Source of the DNA: Apis mellifera
Lineage: Eukaryota; Arthropoda; Insecta; Hymenoptera; Apidae
DNA: 64,000 bases
Direction: 5' to 3'
NCBI RefSeq assembly: GCF_003254395.2
Contig: NC_037638.1
Coordinates: 9,856,086 to 9,920,085, forward strand
Part shown: positions 9,421-22,163 of the stretch, piece after piece
Numbering within the stretch: the stretch's first letter is position 1
Layout: each line of letters begins with the position of its first letter
Translations under genes and position numbers: made by a program
The notes under the pieces: model-generated
Told to the model about the DNA's origin: nothing
Databases searched by the model: none
What the model saw: only the letters and a program-made list of their open reading frames with translations

Positions 9421-9960
9421 TTCATCTTTTTACGTTCATATCTTCATCCTCCTCTCCTTTTCCACCTACAAATATTCACTCCTGATAACGATTCTCCACA
9501 AATAGGATGCAGCCGTTTCCCAAATCTCGTTATCGATCTCGACAAATAACACTGGCAGAGATTGAAAAAAGTTAATCGACATATTCACCCGACAATTTCG
9601 CGATAACGTCCAACCTCCATCGCTCTTCGATAAAAGTTTTTAATCACGCCGTGAAAAATCTATTCGACCGTAATATTACGATCACTTTTATCCGATCAAC
9701 TTAATTTCCACGCGCGAAATTGTTTGAACCAGCGGCAAATAAACCATCAAGAGAAATAGTCAGACCACGTTTCAACCCATTCTACTACATTGTCCACCGT
9801 TTTCGATCTCTACGTGCACGGTGTACGCGTTAAACTCTCGTTGCGCCGCAAATCATTCGCTGAAATTAGCTTCGGATTCAGTAGGGACTATTGGTTCACC
9901 GCGCTGTTTCCTCAATGTCTCTCCTAGTTTCATGCGAACAGACTGTTGATATATTCGTGG
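9421..9960. other. GC-richer island without ORF
   Basis: About 500 bp with noticeably more C+G and CpG than its flanks (for example gtgcacggtgtacgcg near 9814-9829). No open frame or convincing splice structure. Candidate regulatory or noncoding-transcript sequence. Confidence 0.4.
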
Positions 9961-11555
9961 AATATACTTTTGGATGATATCTAAAAATATAAACGAATTG
10001 ATAATACAAAAAAAAAACGCGACTTTTTATTAAGTTATATAATTGAAGTTTGTGTTGAGACAAATATTTATTCTGCAGTTTTCATTCCTTCATTTGAACA
10101 TAATCTTCGGATTATCAAGTCTCAACCGATATTTTGTATATATAGAATTTGTTTTTAATATTCTTTATTAGAATCAATCGTTTAATAACAATGTAATTGA
10201 TCCATTCACATCGTATTTATTGTAACGTATAAAACATATGATAAATATTCTAAAGGAACAATTGTATGAAGTTATATAAATATATAATTCAATAATTAAT
10301 AATTCAATAATTCGAGTTATATCTTAAATAAGAATATAGTAATTCATCGGGTATACAAAATGAATGGGTTAACATTTTGATTTCGCTTTTTGGAAAGAAA
10401 TTAAAAAAATGAAATAGAATGAAGTTGATTTTTACGTGTAGTAGAGTGAGAAGTAAGGAAGAGGAAAGGAGTAGAGGAAGGATAATTCGGCTCGAATTAA
10501 AACAAACAGCTTGACGTGATAGGTTCGATCGCATCCGATTGCATCGGGAATGCTAGTCCGATAATTGAATCTCAATCGCCAATCAGAACGTTGGAATGAT
10601 TCAATCGGTGAAAAAAGGCACGATACGGAAAGCAATACGAATTTAAAAATACCTTTTCATGCATGATGAATTAAATTAAAAGAGAATCGATTAAAATATA
10701 CATATAAACAGTCTCGATAAACAAAATCGTATTACACGATGACAAGAAATCATTATTGATACTTGAATAATTAAGTTCGTTTCACAAAAATGAATATAAG
10801 TTTCGCAGAATTTTTCGTTACAATTTAATTTCATTTTAATAGTATTCTATTCTATATATTCTACTATTTAATATAGTAATTATCATTCAACGCCATTTTC
10901 TAATATAATTGGAAATCTATTTTTTTGTATTTTTGATGCAAAATAAATGAAGAATATTTAAATTAATACATTATATGATTGTTGAATTGTTTCCAAATTT
11001 GTAATAACTTATTCTTTCATCTTTTGTTTATTAATATCAAATTCATATCCTTTTTTCGAATTTCTACTTTTATAATTAATAATCTTTCTTTTTAATTCTT
11101 TCTCCATTAATTATTCGTCTTTTTTCTTTGATGGCTGTTAAATAATAATTACATCGGATACATATTAACTTCAATGATAAATAAATGCTAAAAGTAAATT
11201 ATAAAAAAAAAATTTATTATTTTCTTTCGAATTTTAATTATCCGATGAATCTCAATTTATTATTTATCTCTTTTTTATTCGAGATCTTACAATTCTTTTA
11301 AATTTTCTCAAATACGAATTTAAAAAATTAGAAATCTCTATTATCAGTATCGTTGTTTTTGTTTTTCGTGCACAGACACGGCACGATTCGAATCGTATTA
11401 TACAAAGACGCGACGATGAAAGTTCGACGCGAAATGTCGAGGAACGCTCGAGATATTTTTTCTCAAGGCACTTGAAACCTCTCACGCGCATCTCGCGACA
11501 TTTCACGGTGAAACATTCTCGCCGTCTCGCGTTTGTGCCAGTGCGAGACGATTCA
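9961..11555. other. AT-rich desert grading into a GC island at about 11340
   Basis: 9961-11340 is AT-rich with homopolymers and no supportable gene; short overlapping minus frames at 10304-10635 are not called. From 11340 the G+C rises into the island containing the next entry. Confidence 0.5.
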
Positions 11556-11831
11556 ATGACACTTCCGTTACACGTGGAAACGAACACGAGCAATTTCACG
11601 AAGCTGAATTTTTCAACCGTTCCACTTAATCAGAACGAAGAAGATGATATTCTCCCAATGTCTCGAGTTCCGCTGAAAAATATCGTGTCCGCGTTGACCC
11701 GTACCAAGCCCCTCCTCTCTAAATCCGTGCCACGAAAGATATTGCGAGCTGTGTGTTTTATTTCGAAATTCCGTCATTGCATTCCGTGCATTTTGCAGCC
11801 GCGTGCATTTACACATTGCGTATTCAAATGA
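11556..11831 (+). CDS. 91-aa open frame in a GC island, unknown
   Basis: A true ATG at 11556 opens a 91-aa frame inside a frame that is open for 28 more codons upstream. The product has a Ser/Thr/Asn-rich start, an acidic patch NQNEEDD, then a basic Leu/Lys/Arg stretch (ALTRTKPLLSKSVPRKIL) and a Cys-containing C-terminus. No domain is recognised, and no signal peptide or membrane segment is clear. Opposite-strand frames at 11264-11599 and 11613-11885 are also open, as expected where stop codons are rare, so strand choice is uncertain. An E-box CACGTG lies within the frame near 11571-11576. It could equally be part of a noncoding regulatory island. Confidence 0.2.
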   Translation: MTLPLHVETNTSNFTKLNFSTVPLNQNEEDDILPMSRVPLKNIVSALTRTKPLLSKSVPRKILRAVCFISKFRHCIPCILQPRAFTHCVFK

Positions 11832-13141
11832 ACAGCGCAGGACGTTGGATTGCGCCCTCGAGACTGTCCTATCTCTTCGCGCCAAATGTATTTAATCCGA
11901 ATAAATATAGGTTCCGGCAGCTCGATCACGAAATTCATCGATACGATTCCGTGATCTATGGATTTGGAAGTACGGTGATATTAATCTGAAATCTCTCGTG
12001 TACGTATTATATTATCCGAATAAATTTCTTATTATAATATTTATACACGCGCGGTGATAGTATATCATGTTGAAGAAGATTATAAGGAAATTCGTGTAAT
12101 TCAGATTTTAACGAAAATTTGAATGCATAGTGGAGCATGGTGGGTTAGAAGAATTCTTTTTTTTTTTTTTTTTAAAGTTTCTCTCGAAGAATCCAATAAT
12201 CCTGTTTCGCGTTTTGAATGCAATTTTGCCTGGAAACTTTTTTAGAATTTTTTAGAATATAGAGATAATAGAACGTTAAAAATTCAACATTCATTTTTTT
12301 ATACGAAAAATTTTGCTTTCTAATTATGAAGTTACATATATTATTCATCGTTGGAAAACATAGGAAAATTCAATGAAACTCTGAGCATTAATTTTACCTC
12401 TTTGAAATTATAGTCTGTGAAAAAAGAATCGTTAAATTGTTTCAAATATTATTTTTTATTATTATTACGTATCGATGAATAAATCAACGAATAGAAGAAA
12501 GATCGTTTAAAAAGATTTATCAGTCTATTAATCGATAAGTTAGTATACGATACAATCCAAGTAATTGTTCTGTTCTTTTACTGTATTATCTTTACACAAA
12601 TGAAATTCAGTGCATTTCATACGGAATTTCTGTAATAATTATTTTGTTCTCGTCCACTGGGAAAGATCCAACCGGGTAGATCCAACGTTTTACATGCAAA
12701 TGTTTCGTAGGACGAACATTATCGCATCTTCCACGGAAACAGAATCAGCTGGAAACAACGAGATGTGTTCACTTGTAACAAAGGAAGGTTGCAATTGCTA
12801 TGCACCGCACCTTAGGGAGTAATTGACTCTACCATTCCGTTTAGCCTATTCCGTGTTCCCAAAATACATCCTGAACACCATTCGACGGTATAAATAATCC
12901 TAAATCTCGGAAAGTTAATTTACATTATACGGTAATCACGTAACATATTAATTTCAACGAGTTTCCTTAGATTTCTCAACTTTCGAACAAATTAAATTGC
13001 TTACCAACAGTTTTGAATAAGCTTCATATGCTTGTCGGTTCATAAAAAAAATAAAAAAGGATGAATTCTTTTCTTTTTATGCGACAATTGATCTAGAAAT
13101 TCATTTGTATCTGATTTGTCTGATTTGTAAATGGTGTATTC
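11832..13141. other. Desert with a small island at 12640-12900
   Basis: 11990-12600 and 12900-13140 are AT-rich with T runs. The 12640-12900 island has an ATGCAAAT (POU/octamer-type) word at about 12695 and a short chance frame. Nothing else supported. Confidence 0.45.
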
Positions 13142-13176
13142 CACTTATGTGTCAAGTGATTGATCTATATTACTTC
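13142..13176 (-). repeat. Dispersed motif copy (minus)
   Basis: GATTGATCTATATTACTTC (13158-13176) and the adjacent CACTTATGTGTCAAGT read on the minus strand as a degenerate copy of the GACAAGTAGTATAGATCAA family found elsewhere in the window. Confidence 0.5.
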
Positions 13177-13844
13177 TTCCATAATTGTTTCGTTCTTTAA
13201 TTATATCAGGAAAGAAATATATGCAATTTTTTTTATTCAAATCATCGATGAAACTTCGGCACATCATTCTCTGAAAATATAATAAAAGATAAGAATTGAA
13301 TACAGAATGAGAATTTCTTGAAGAGAAGAAATTTTATTAAGAAAAAGAAAGATACGATATAATATGAGGCTATGTTTTTAAACTGAAAAAGTTTTATTAC
13401 AAGAAAAAGTCTAGAAATTTATTGAAATAGATCGTAAACAGTTTAATAACAGTTGAGAAGAATTTTTGGATAAAGTTCAATTAAACAAATATTTAAAAAA
13501 TTAATTACTCTTCTATCTATCTAACTTTCATTTTTTATTTATTTTCTTCATCATTTCACAATTACATATATATTTAAAATATTCCTTTTTGAAAATTATC
13601 TTGTTTACATAACGAAACAATAGAAGAATAATAATTCTTAATACAACTATTGCAACATGAATGGATATTTAACTACAAATGGTGAGAAGCTATTACACGA
13701 ATGAAACGAGTAGCTAAACTAAACCACAAATAGGACGCAGTTTCTGCCCATTTCCAACTTTTCCACTTGCGCGTACCATAGAGAAAGTCAAATTCGGTTT
13801 ATTCGAAAGTAATCAAACCATTCTGTTTAGATTTAGGACGAAGT

Positions 13845-13872
13845 TTTATTTATTTATTTATTTATTTATTTC
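13845..13872. repeat. (TTTA)n microsatellite
   Basis: About seven copies of TTTA. Flanks are unremarkable. Confidence 0.85.
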
Positions 13873-16800
13873 GCACTGTATTACAATTCGCAATAAATTG
13901 GTGAAGCTACAACTCTCAATTACGTTAACAAAATAGCCAACAAAAATTTGTTGAACAAATAACTTCCACTCAACCTTGCAATACAAATCGATAACTTGAA
14001 ACGTAATCCTTTTCATCCGACAGTATCATTGGCAGAAAGGTATTGAAGTTTTCATTGAACGGAACGAGAAAGAATACCTTGTCTCGTGATGTGACACGTG
14101 CCACAGTATACAGTGTACCGTTACACGAACATGAAACCAACAATAGAAACCGTATACTTGAAGCTTGAATAGAGAAAAACTAATACTAGTCACGTAGGAA
14201 TAATCGATCAGTTCATCGACCTGTGATGATCGAGCGCGCTTTAACATAGAATGGCATCTTCTGAGAAAAAGATTGCAAGACAGAATAAATACCACGGTGT
14301 AAATAATCAAATTATTTAATTTAACAAATGAGACGAATCGAGTGAAATAGTTTAAAATTTTTGAAAATAGATTGTATTTTATTATTAAGAAAATGTAGGA
14401 AAAATTCAACGAGAGATTTCAAATTCAAGACGTTAATTTCAGAACGGCTGATATCGAGTAAAATATTAAGTTACCGGATGGTTACTTGTTTCACGTTACA
14501 CCATCATTAAAGGGATTTTATGATTCATTTTTCGGATCCGGTATTTGGCGTACAAGGGCTCGTTTAACTTAAAACTTTGATGCTAATTACGGTCGGAGCG
14601 CAACGACACAGTGCTGGTTGAATTTTTAATGACATCCCGTTGAAGTGCAGCGGAGAACTTAAAATTGAATTTGACGAACTACGGGTACTTCATCTTTAAA
14701 CTTCATCTTTAAACTTTATCTTTACATTTTCTGCTTATCCATTGAAAAGAGACGATCTCATTAGGCAACATTTGTTCGAGATGTTGTTGGTGTTAATTAA
14801 CAAACGAATGACAATTTTACAACGAAATAATTAATTTCGTCATAATTGAAATTAATACCCAATATTAAGAATAGAAAAATTAATTCAAAGCAGGATAACT
14901 TATTCGATTCGTAAGGATTAAAAAGTAAAAATAAATAATATTAAGCCTATTAAGATAGCCAAGTTTTCGAATGATAAATGTATCCAAAAAGTACAACAAC
15001 GATTCTCAAAATAATATTTATATTTTTACCACATTTTAGTAACGAAATTAATACTTTTTGGTGGAAAAATTCTTAACAAGTAGATTTAAAAATCCTTAAT
15101 AACGAAGGTGCACAGATGGTTGTGAGTTAACAAGCCAAAGGATCAGAGTTTCTTAACAGTAAACAACGATACCACAGTCGCGTTAGGATTATCGTATAAC
15201 TGCACGGATTTTTGCTTTCGCCACGATTGTCAACCATTATTTCGCTAATATTCACGTTGCAAAAAAAATCTAGCCTTTAAATCGTTCGTACATTTAGATC
15301 TTTGGTATTTTATTCGCCTTAAAACTTTACTCTATTCGTTCGTAAACTAAAATTTCATTATTGATGCTCTTTGGACTAATTATTGATGAATCATTTTTCA
15401 CTGATATAAGTCTGATATACATCTTTTGGTTTCAAGAAATATTCAACAGTAAAGTTGGAAAAGAAGTCAGACGATAAATGTGTCGGTTAAATGACATGAA
15501 TAGTTGATATCTCAATTTTTGTGGATCTATAGCAATGTTAATTAATACAAATTTTATTAATTTTTGAAAACAAGAGGATGTTACGAGGATTATAACCGTC
15601 ATTGATTTTTGGACAAAAAAATTTATAATATAGAAATATTTAGTTGAAAATTATATTTTTTCTTATTTGTTTAAACTTTTATCGATCTTTATCAGAAAAA
15701 AATAATTAGATTGAATAGAAGATAAAGGAAAGGAAACTGTGAAGTTACATCAAATTCCGAGACAAATGAAAAATTTTTATTTTTTTGGACGAAAATATAT
15801 TATGTCGAAATTCATTTTATTAAAGACAATATATGATTCTATAAATAAAAAAGAAAATTGCAAGTTTTATCAACGTTTCATTGCTTTGATAATTTTATCA
15901 GCAATTCTTACAAAGATATTGCAATAAATATTAGGGCGGTACTACTAAGCATAACAATGCTATAAGAAAAAATGTTTTCTCCCCTTTGCATAATTAAATT
16001 TCAATAACATCTTAAAAGGAAGCATTTGGCGAGATTCCAAGTACTTTCTCCTTTTGAACGAAAAGAATCGTTTGTTGAATTAAAATCATATTTAAAAGAA
16101 AAGTACAATTATCCAAAATGGACGGTCGTTGTAGTACAATAACAATACTCTTTCGTTTGAATGGTTAAAATATTATTCCTTTCTCGACATTTTTTGATAT
16201 CATATCGACTGCCACGAAAATGTACGATTTCTCGTTTCCTGGTTTCCTGGATAGAACCTAATGTTCGCCATTAGAATCCTTATCTTTTGAATATTCTAAT
16301 AGGAAGCATAACTACGAGGCTCTGGAATAGCTGCTTTGATCGCGTAACTACGTCGTTTTTATCACGTACAAAGCGAAACCAAGAAATTTTCATTTATATT
16401 TGCCATTGAATTGGTCTCGAAGAATTTTGTCTTCCTGTTTCCTGCCATTGACTATTTGTAACCTCGCATATAGAATATTTTAAGAGCCAACATGAATACT
16501 GAGGCACCGAAAACAAACGATTTTGCATGCAAGATATAATTGGAATATTTAAACATATTAAATGATATAGCATATTAAAATGAGGAAATGATAAATGATG
16601 AGTTAAAAATTATGAATAATTTTGAAAGATCGATTAATAATTTCATACAATTTATTCATACTACTGCTTGCTTTGTGTCACATCATTTTATTATTTTATC
16701 AAGAGAAAATATTTTATTGTAAAAATCGAAAAACGTAATTTAACATAATTGAAATTTTCCAGAAATATATTTCATATAGAATATCAGAAAAGCAGTAGAA

Positions 16801-17134
16801 TATTTTCCTGAAGGAAAACTTTTTTTGTGCATTAAAAATTCTACATCTTTCACGCCACGAGAAATAATAGATGACTTTACGACAAGTACAATAGTTGCTT
16901 ACAATTTCTATTAAACAATAATCCTCTAATACATCACAATATCCAGTTTGAAAGATATCAATTTTTCATGTCGTTTATTATTATGAAATACGAAATATGA
17001 AACGATAGATATAGTTTGCCTTTTTAATAAATATTATTTCAAAATTTTTTAGTTGCACAAGGGTAATTAATATTTTGGAGAAATACGTTTTTTTTTTAAT
17101 GAAATTTATACGACGTTGAAAAGATTGTATTACA
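13873..17134. other. AT-rich desert with weak islands
   Basis: Modestly GC-richer patches occur at 14020-14290 (with a GACACGTGCC E-box context near 14093) and 14440-14720. The rest is AT-rich. Open frames at 14026-14409 (minus) and 15739-15927 (plus) have hydrophobic or Lys/Phe-rich composition and no splice support. Confidence 0.5.
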
Positions 17135-17335
17135 ATGAGCAAAACAATTTTTTGTCTCAACGTCAAATCGAAATTAATTGGTTATACGCTCGCGAAAATT
17201 TGTAAAACTTTAAGAAAATGCTGTCCCGGAATGTCGGGGGATATTTTTTATCCATCATCAGTAGTTTCGATGCTAAAATGTCGGGCGATAAATCTTCCTG
17301 CTGCGTTTTCATGGCATACATTACATGTCACATAA
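17135..17335 (+). CDS. 66-aa open frame, unknown
   Basis: A true ATG opens a 66-aa frame at the edge of a GC-richer patch (17215-17460). The peptide begins MSKTIFCLNVKSK and contains a Cys-Cys-Pro-Gly segment (CCPGMSGDIFYPSS), ending with AFSWHTLHVT. The minus strand is open for 74 codons over 17248-17472 (containing NVCHENAAGRFIARHF), so the coding strand, if any, cannot be decided. No family recognised. Confidence 0.15.
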   Translation: MSKTIFCLNVKSKLIGYTLAKICKTLRKCCPGMSGDIFYPSSVVSMLKCRAINLPAAFSWHTLHVT

Positions 17336-17472
17336 CTGTGCGACTTCGAGGACCTAACGACAAAGTGCATTTTGCGTGATGCATACCCTGTTCCGCAACT
17401 TGACGACAGACAATTCCTTTCAAACTGACGGATGATGCAATGTATAAAGGCGAATTGTGGTCTACGATACAA

Positions 17473-18703
17473 ACATTATCGTATTGCACATATACACATA
17501 ACATGTTACATTTAAAAAAAATTGTGAACTATATTTATATCTCTGACACGTAGATATATCTTCATATGTTTAAAAGTGACAGTTACAAAATTCTAATTCT
17601 CGTGAAAAATTCATAAATAAAAATTACATATCTCTACGACTATCATATTTTACAATCAATCGACAAATTGATTATTATTCTTGTCTCAATGACTTATGTC
17701 ATTTATTTAATCACAACTCTTTCTATCTGACGATGAGTGTTTTTTTTTAGTTATCTAGCAAGCATTATATATTCGTCTTATTTTGTCTGATTAAATATTA
17801 ATATTCGTAATACATTTAGTATTATTTGAACAATTTTCAAAAATTTAGAATTTTCTTTTTTCGAATTTTTTAAAGAGTTCTCTTAATTAGATGCGTTATG
17901 ATACATCGATTGGCGAACATTGATTCAGAATAAAAAATGCTACAACAAACTATCGGTGTTTAAATCCATTTTAATAAAATATCAATCTTTTAACGCGATT
18001 ACTCTCACTTCCAATCTCGGTCTACGACTTACACCACACACGCCCATGTACTATTGTGTGTATAGCATATAATGCGGTGGTAATGTGGCCGATTCAAACC
18101 GCTGATTACAATATTCAAATTTTCCAATCTCCATATCTGTACGTGTATTCACGCAGTTGTGCAAGTAGCTTGCACGCGTTTTCAATGAAAACGCCTACGA
18201 TCTCGAATCTCGAACACACATCTCGCCGCTTTACTGGTTATTCAATGCAAACGTATTTTACGTTCGATCTTCCAAGCTCGAAACTTTGGCGAGATTGCCG
18301 CCAAATCCGCGTCCTCTCCTCCATAAATCTTGGTTACGCGATCAATCGACGTTTACTCGTCACTCTGCTCTGTTGATTAAACGGGAATGCAATTACTCGG
18401 CTTATCAAACTTTCATATCTTTTATCGTTGTTTGGCTAAACAACGGCCTATCCAACTTATCCTCAAGATAGCATGTTGTTTTCCCTTATTTTCCGCGCGA
18501 AATATTCGACGTGCAATCCTGATGCCAATAACTTTTGTCGCTTTATCCTCACAAATCAATAGAATTGAATTTAGAATGTATACGGCCATGGAAAATTAAA
18601 TGGAAAATTAATTTTAGATATGGAATATTTCTTAGTTTTTTATTCTAATGGAAAGTTAATGATAGTAGTACTTATTATAATTTCATGATTCGTCGTATCA
18701 AAA
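17473..18703. other. Desert with a GC island at 18000-18560
   Basis: The island has three overlapping short plus-strand frames (18056-18599) in different phases, which argues against one coding exon. The word AGTTATCTAGCAAG at about 17750 after a T-run repeats the junction seen at the inner end of the left arm (about 210-223). Confidence 0.4.
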
Positions 18704-18724
18704 GTTGATCTATACTACTTGTTT
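18704..18724 (-). repeat. Dispersed motif copy (minus)
   Basis: On the minus strand this reads AACAAGTAGTATAGATCAAC, the best single match to the dispersed motif consensus in the window. Confidence 0.6.
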
Positions 18725-20270
18725 AAATTATTATTGGTTATATACTAATTATCTGATTGGTCTAATTACGTGTATAAAATACGATGATTGATTATTTTAT
18801 ATATCTCGGTATTTAGTATCATTTAGAATTGTTCTTCATTATTTTCGTTCCAAGTTAAGTTAATTTTTAGTCATGTGTTATTTATCATTTATCGGATAGT
18901 TGACATTTCCCCATTTGAATACGTATAACTGACCGAATATTTCTCGTGGATAAAGTAGGAGGGTAGAAAGTATATGAAGGGGTTGGAGAGAAACCGCGAT
19001 AGGTTACAGAAGGGATGTGCAGCCAGTGGTATGCGGGTAACCAGCAATTAGCCGAGATATTATCGCGATTGGTGATATGTCCCAGTAAAATCTATCTATT
19101 ATCGTTAGTCCTTACAGATTAGTTGATCATCGTTTTAACTCTTTCATATTTATTTTTTTTTAAATTTTATATTTACGAAATTAAATATTTTTCGCTTAAT
19201 TTGTTTTTTCAACAAAAATTTCGTTTGGTGATATGGTAATTAATATTAATATTGAAGAATCATTTCTAATAATGCCTAATAATTTTTAAGATATTTCAAA
19301 AATAATGGAATATATATATCCATATTATAAATAAAAAGGCGGTTGATGATTCAATTTTAACTCTCCTGGTTTAATATCTAAACTGATTGGTAACAAATCA
19401 TAGTTTGGCTAATTCATAGACTTGGCAATTCATTCAAAGAAATTAGGTATTTCTTTTTAAAATTTTATAACGATGCAATCAAAATTTGTTAAAATACACG
19501 AAATCATCCATTTTTACTTGATAATTTTGATTGAAATAAAATATATTGTGCAAAGAAAAGGGAGATATTTTTTTTTCATCGACAATATTTACCAAAAGTT
19601 ATTTTCGAATAGTATTTACTTTTTTATATAATTCGTAGAGACATTTTCAAATTCAAATATTTTATTTTACATCCATTAAAGCAAAGTTATCAATCAGTTT
19701 ATAAATTACTTGTCGATAGTGGAATGGGTACATCTTCTTGAATTGGAAAAGTTTGCTTAAAGTTATTCGTATATTATCCTCTTGTTCAATCCGTTTTGCA
19801 CACCCGTTCATCAACGGAAACTTCCAATTCTGGAAACTTGAAAATTATTTTCTAATTCTGGTATTGATACAAGATAACAGCCGATTCTATTTTATCTCGT
19901 TAAGCTTATTAATCCAGCAAATTTTAACACTTAATCAATCGCTCAATGCACTACATACAATTGAATAATTTATAAATAAATAATTATGTAATATTAACGT
20001 TTATCCAAAAAATATTTATTACGAAGTTATATTAATATTTGAAAAGCAAATTTAACAAAGAAACGATCTTGAAAAATCTGTGATCGTTAGAAAACTTCTT
20101 TCAATAATGAATATATTTTATATTTTAAAATCCCAATTCTCCCTTCGTGTCAAAAAACCTTCCAATTATATCGAACGATTCTAAAAAAAAAAACGCACGA
20201 TAAAACCATGGAGCAGCGGAAGCGACAACGACTCGACAAACGGAAGCAAACTGCAATCCTCAACGTCCAA
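18725..20270. other. AT-rich desert
   Basis: A small less AT-rich patch lies at 18950-19100. Otherwise A/T-rich with no supportable ORF, RNA or repeat. Confidence 0.5.
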
Positions 20271-20960
20271 CTATGCCGTTAGCCCTTCTTTGCTCCCTCG
20301 AGCGTAAATTGTTCGTTTGAACGAGAACTCGCGTGCGCGTAAGGGCTATTTATACCGATAGCGAGGACATGCAAGCGGCCGAATAGCCCCGTGCTTCTTT
20401 GTGCCCGGCCGGAAACAAAGCGCTTCTTTGACGGCTGCTCCTCTCCCCACAGTCGAAGCACATCATGCACACGGCCGAAAGACGTGCCACGAGAGAGGAT
20501 GTTCACGGGGATGACACGCGAAACGTGTTATTAAAGTCTGAAAAATGACGGCTCGTAAAAGTGAGGACAAAAGAGTGCCGCTGGCGATTGCGCCTCCTTC
20601 CTCCGCGGTTGAACGAGCAAGGGTGAGGGTGAAGAAAGGAGGTGGAAAGACGACGACGACGGCGACGGAAATGTTGGGCTGGGGAAAACGGGACGGGGCC
20701 AACAGGGGTGGTAGAAGGGCGGTGACGGGTGGTGAACGGGACGCTTGAAGTGGCGCGATACCGAGTTAAGGGTTGTTGTGCCGCGGAATAAAAGTTACCA
20801 GGCTGCGAGCTGGAAAACGCGTGTGACCTTAATTCTATTTTGTGCTTGTCAATCGTGTTTTTATTCTCGAGCTACGCACCACGGATTAATCTTTTTTTGT
20901 GCTTTTGGTCAGGCTAATGGTAGGGAAGAGAAAGGGTGTTTCGTGACGGATCTTATATAA
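20271..20960 (-). promoter_or_regulatory. CpG-rich island with minus-strand TATA box (promoter candidate)
   Basis: Read on the minus strand, TATAAATA occupies 20354-20347 in otherwise GC-rich sequence, with a long CpG-rich, (GAC)n-containing stretch upstream (20360-20760; GACGACGACGACGG near 20650). The expected start of transcription would be about 20320. Further downstream is an ATG in a CCATGG context (20207-20212), followed by a T11-AG acceptor-like text (about 20182-20193). The plus-strand 67-aa frame at 20545-20748 and minus frames at 20279-20506 and 20463-20702 are explained by rare stops in GC-rich DNA. A half-site AAGGTCA (minus) lies at about 20825. Confidence 0.4.
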
Positions 20961-22047
20961 TGAAGGGAGAGGTTGTTCTGGATTAGTCATGACGCGTAGA
21001 GAAAATTTCAAGAAACGTCTTTGTAAATACATACGTTTCAAAATCAGTTTTACTTATAAGTGATTGTTTAGTTATAATATTTTCAAATCAAAGTTTGAAA
21101 TTTTAATAAAGTAGGTATTTAACTTGTAAATTATTATCTTGGTGGATGTTAAAATGGAACTACTTGCAAGGTCTTTCTTTCCTAGGTGCAGAGATTTCTT
21201 TCTTGTTTGTTAGAATACGCGTTGATTGGCTATTGTTAAAAATGCCAATTTTCCAATGAATGACTTTCTAAGTCGATCCATTTTCGCTCTTTTATGCACT
21301 AACAAGCCCTTTTTCTAACAAGAAAATGCGAGATTTTCGGAATTTTCAAGGAAAAGATCACAAGATTTCTCCAAATTCGAAATTTGGCATTTAGTATCAT
21401 TGCAATTTATTGTTAAATTATCCATCAAAAATATTGATTGTGAGCATTACTATTTCTCCTCAACTATTTAACATAAAAGAAACTAAAAATTCTAAAGAAC
21501 ATCTGAAAATAATTGCAATTAATATTTTAATTTCAAAAAATATCCATACCTCGCGATTATGTTATAAACATTCCAACGAAAATTTTTTTATAAATAAATA
21601 AGGCGATACGATATTCTCAACAACATGATGAAAAATATATAGATATGTGATACATTTATAAAATAAAATGAATATTTCAAATCGAATAACTCAAACTTAT
21701 CGGTGTTATATATTTATACATTTGATTTCAATATTGATAAATTAATTTTGCTTTCGAGTTGGCGAGAAGAGAAGGTCGCTTTGTTAGTCTTTGTTTACTC
21801 CAGAAAATTACAGTGTCGCGTAGTTACTGAGTGTATACCACTTTAACGAGAGTTGATGTTCCGTTAGCGACTACGTGTTTGCTGCGGGAACGAAACGGGA
21901 GCCATCAAGCAATCTTGGACATTGCAAGTTTATTTCCTTGACCAACAATCTCGCCTCCATGATTGCTAGAAGTAGTAGTCGTGATCCTACACGAAATCCA
22001 ACAGATGTTCTGCTTGTCATAGTTAGAGAAGTAGAATAAGACATTCA
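20961..22047. other. AT-rich desert
   Basis: No supported feature except a modest GC rise at 21765-21920. From about 21960 sequence resembling degenerate copies of the following 29-bp repeat begins. Confidence 0.5.
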
Positions 22048-22163
22048 TGGACAAACGAATGGTACGAGTCGGCCATTTGTCAGGCAAATAGAATACGCCG
22101 GTTACATGTCGGGCAAGTAGTGCAAGTCAGTCGATTGTCAAACGAATGGAAATTTGTTATGAA
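22048..22163 (+). repeat. 29-bp-period degenerate tandem repeat, four copies
   Basis: Related 15-mers start at 22048 (TGGACAAACGAATGG), 22077 (TTGTCAGGCAAATAG), 22106 (ATGTCGGGCAAGTAG) and 22135 (TTGTCAAACGAATGG), exactly 29 bp apart. Intervening words (GTACGAGTCGGCC, AATACGCCGGTTA, TGCAAGTCAGTCG) are also related. A poorer fifth copy may start near 22166. Confidence 0.75.
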
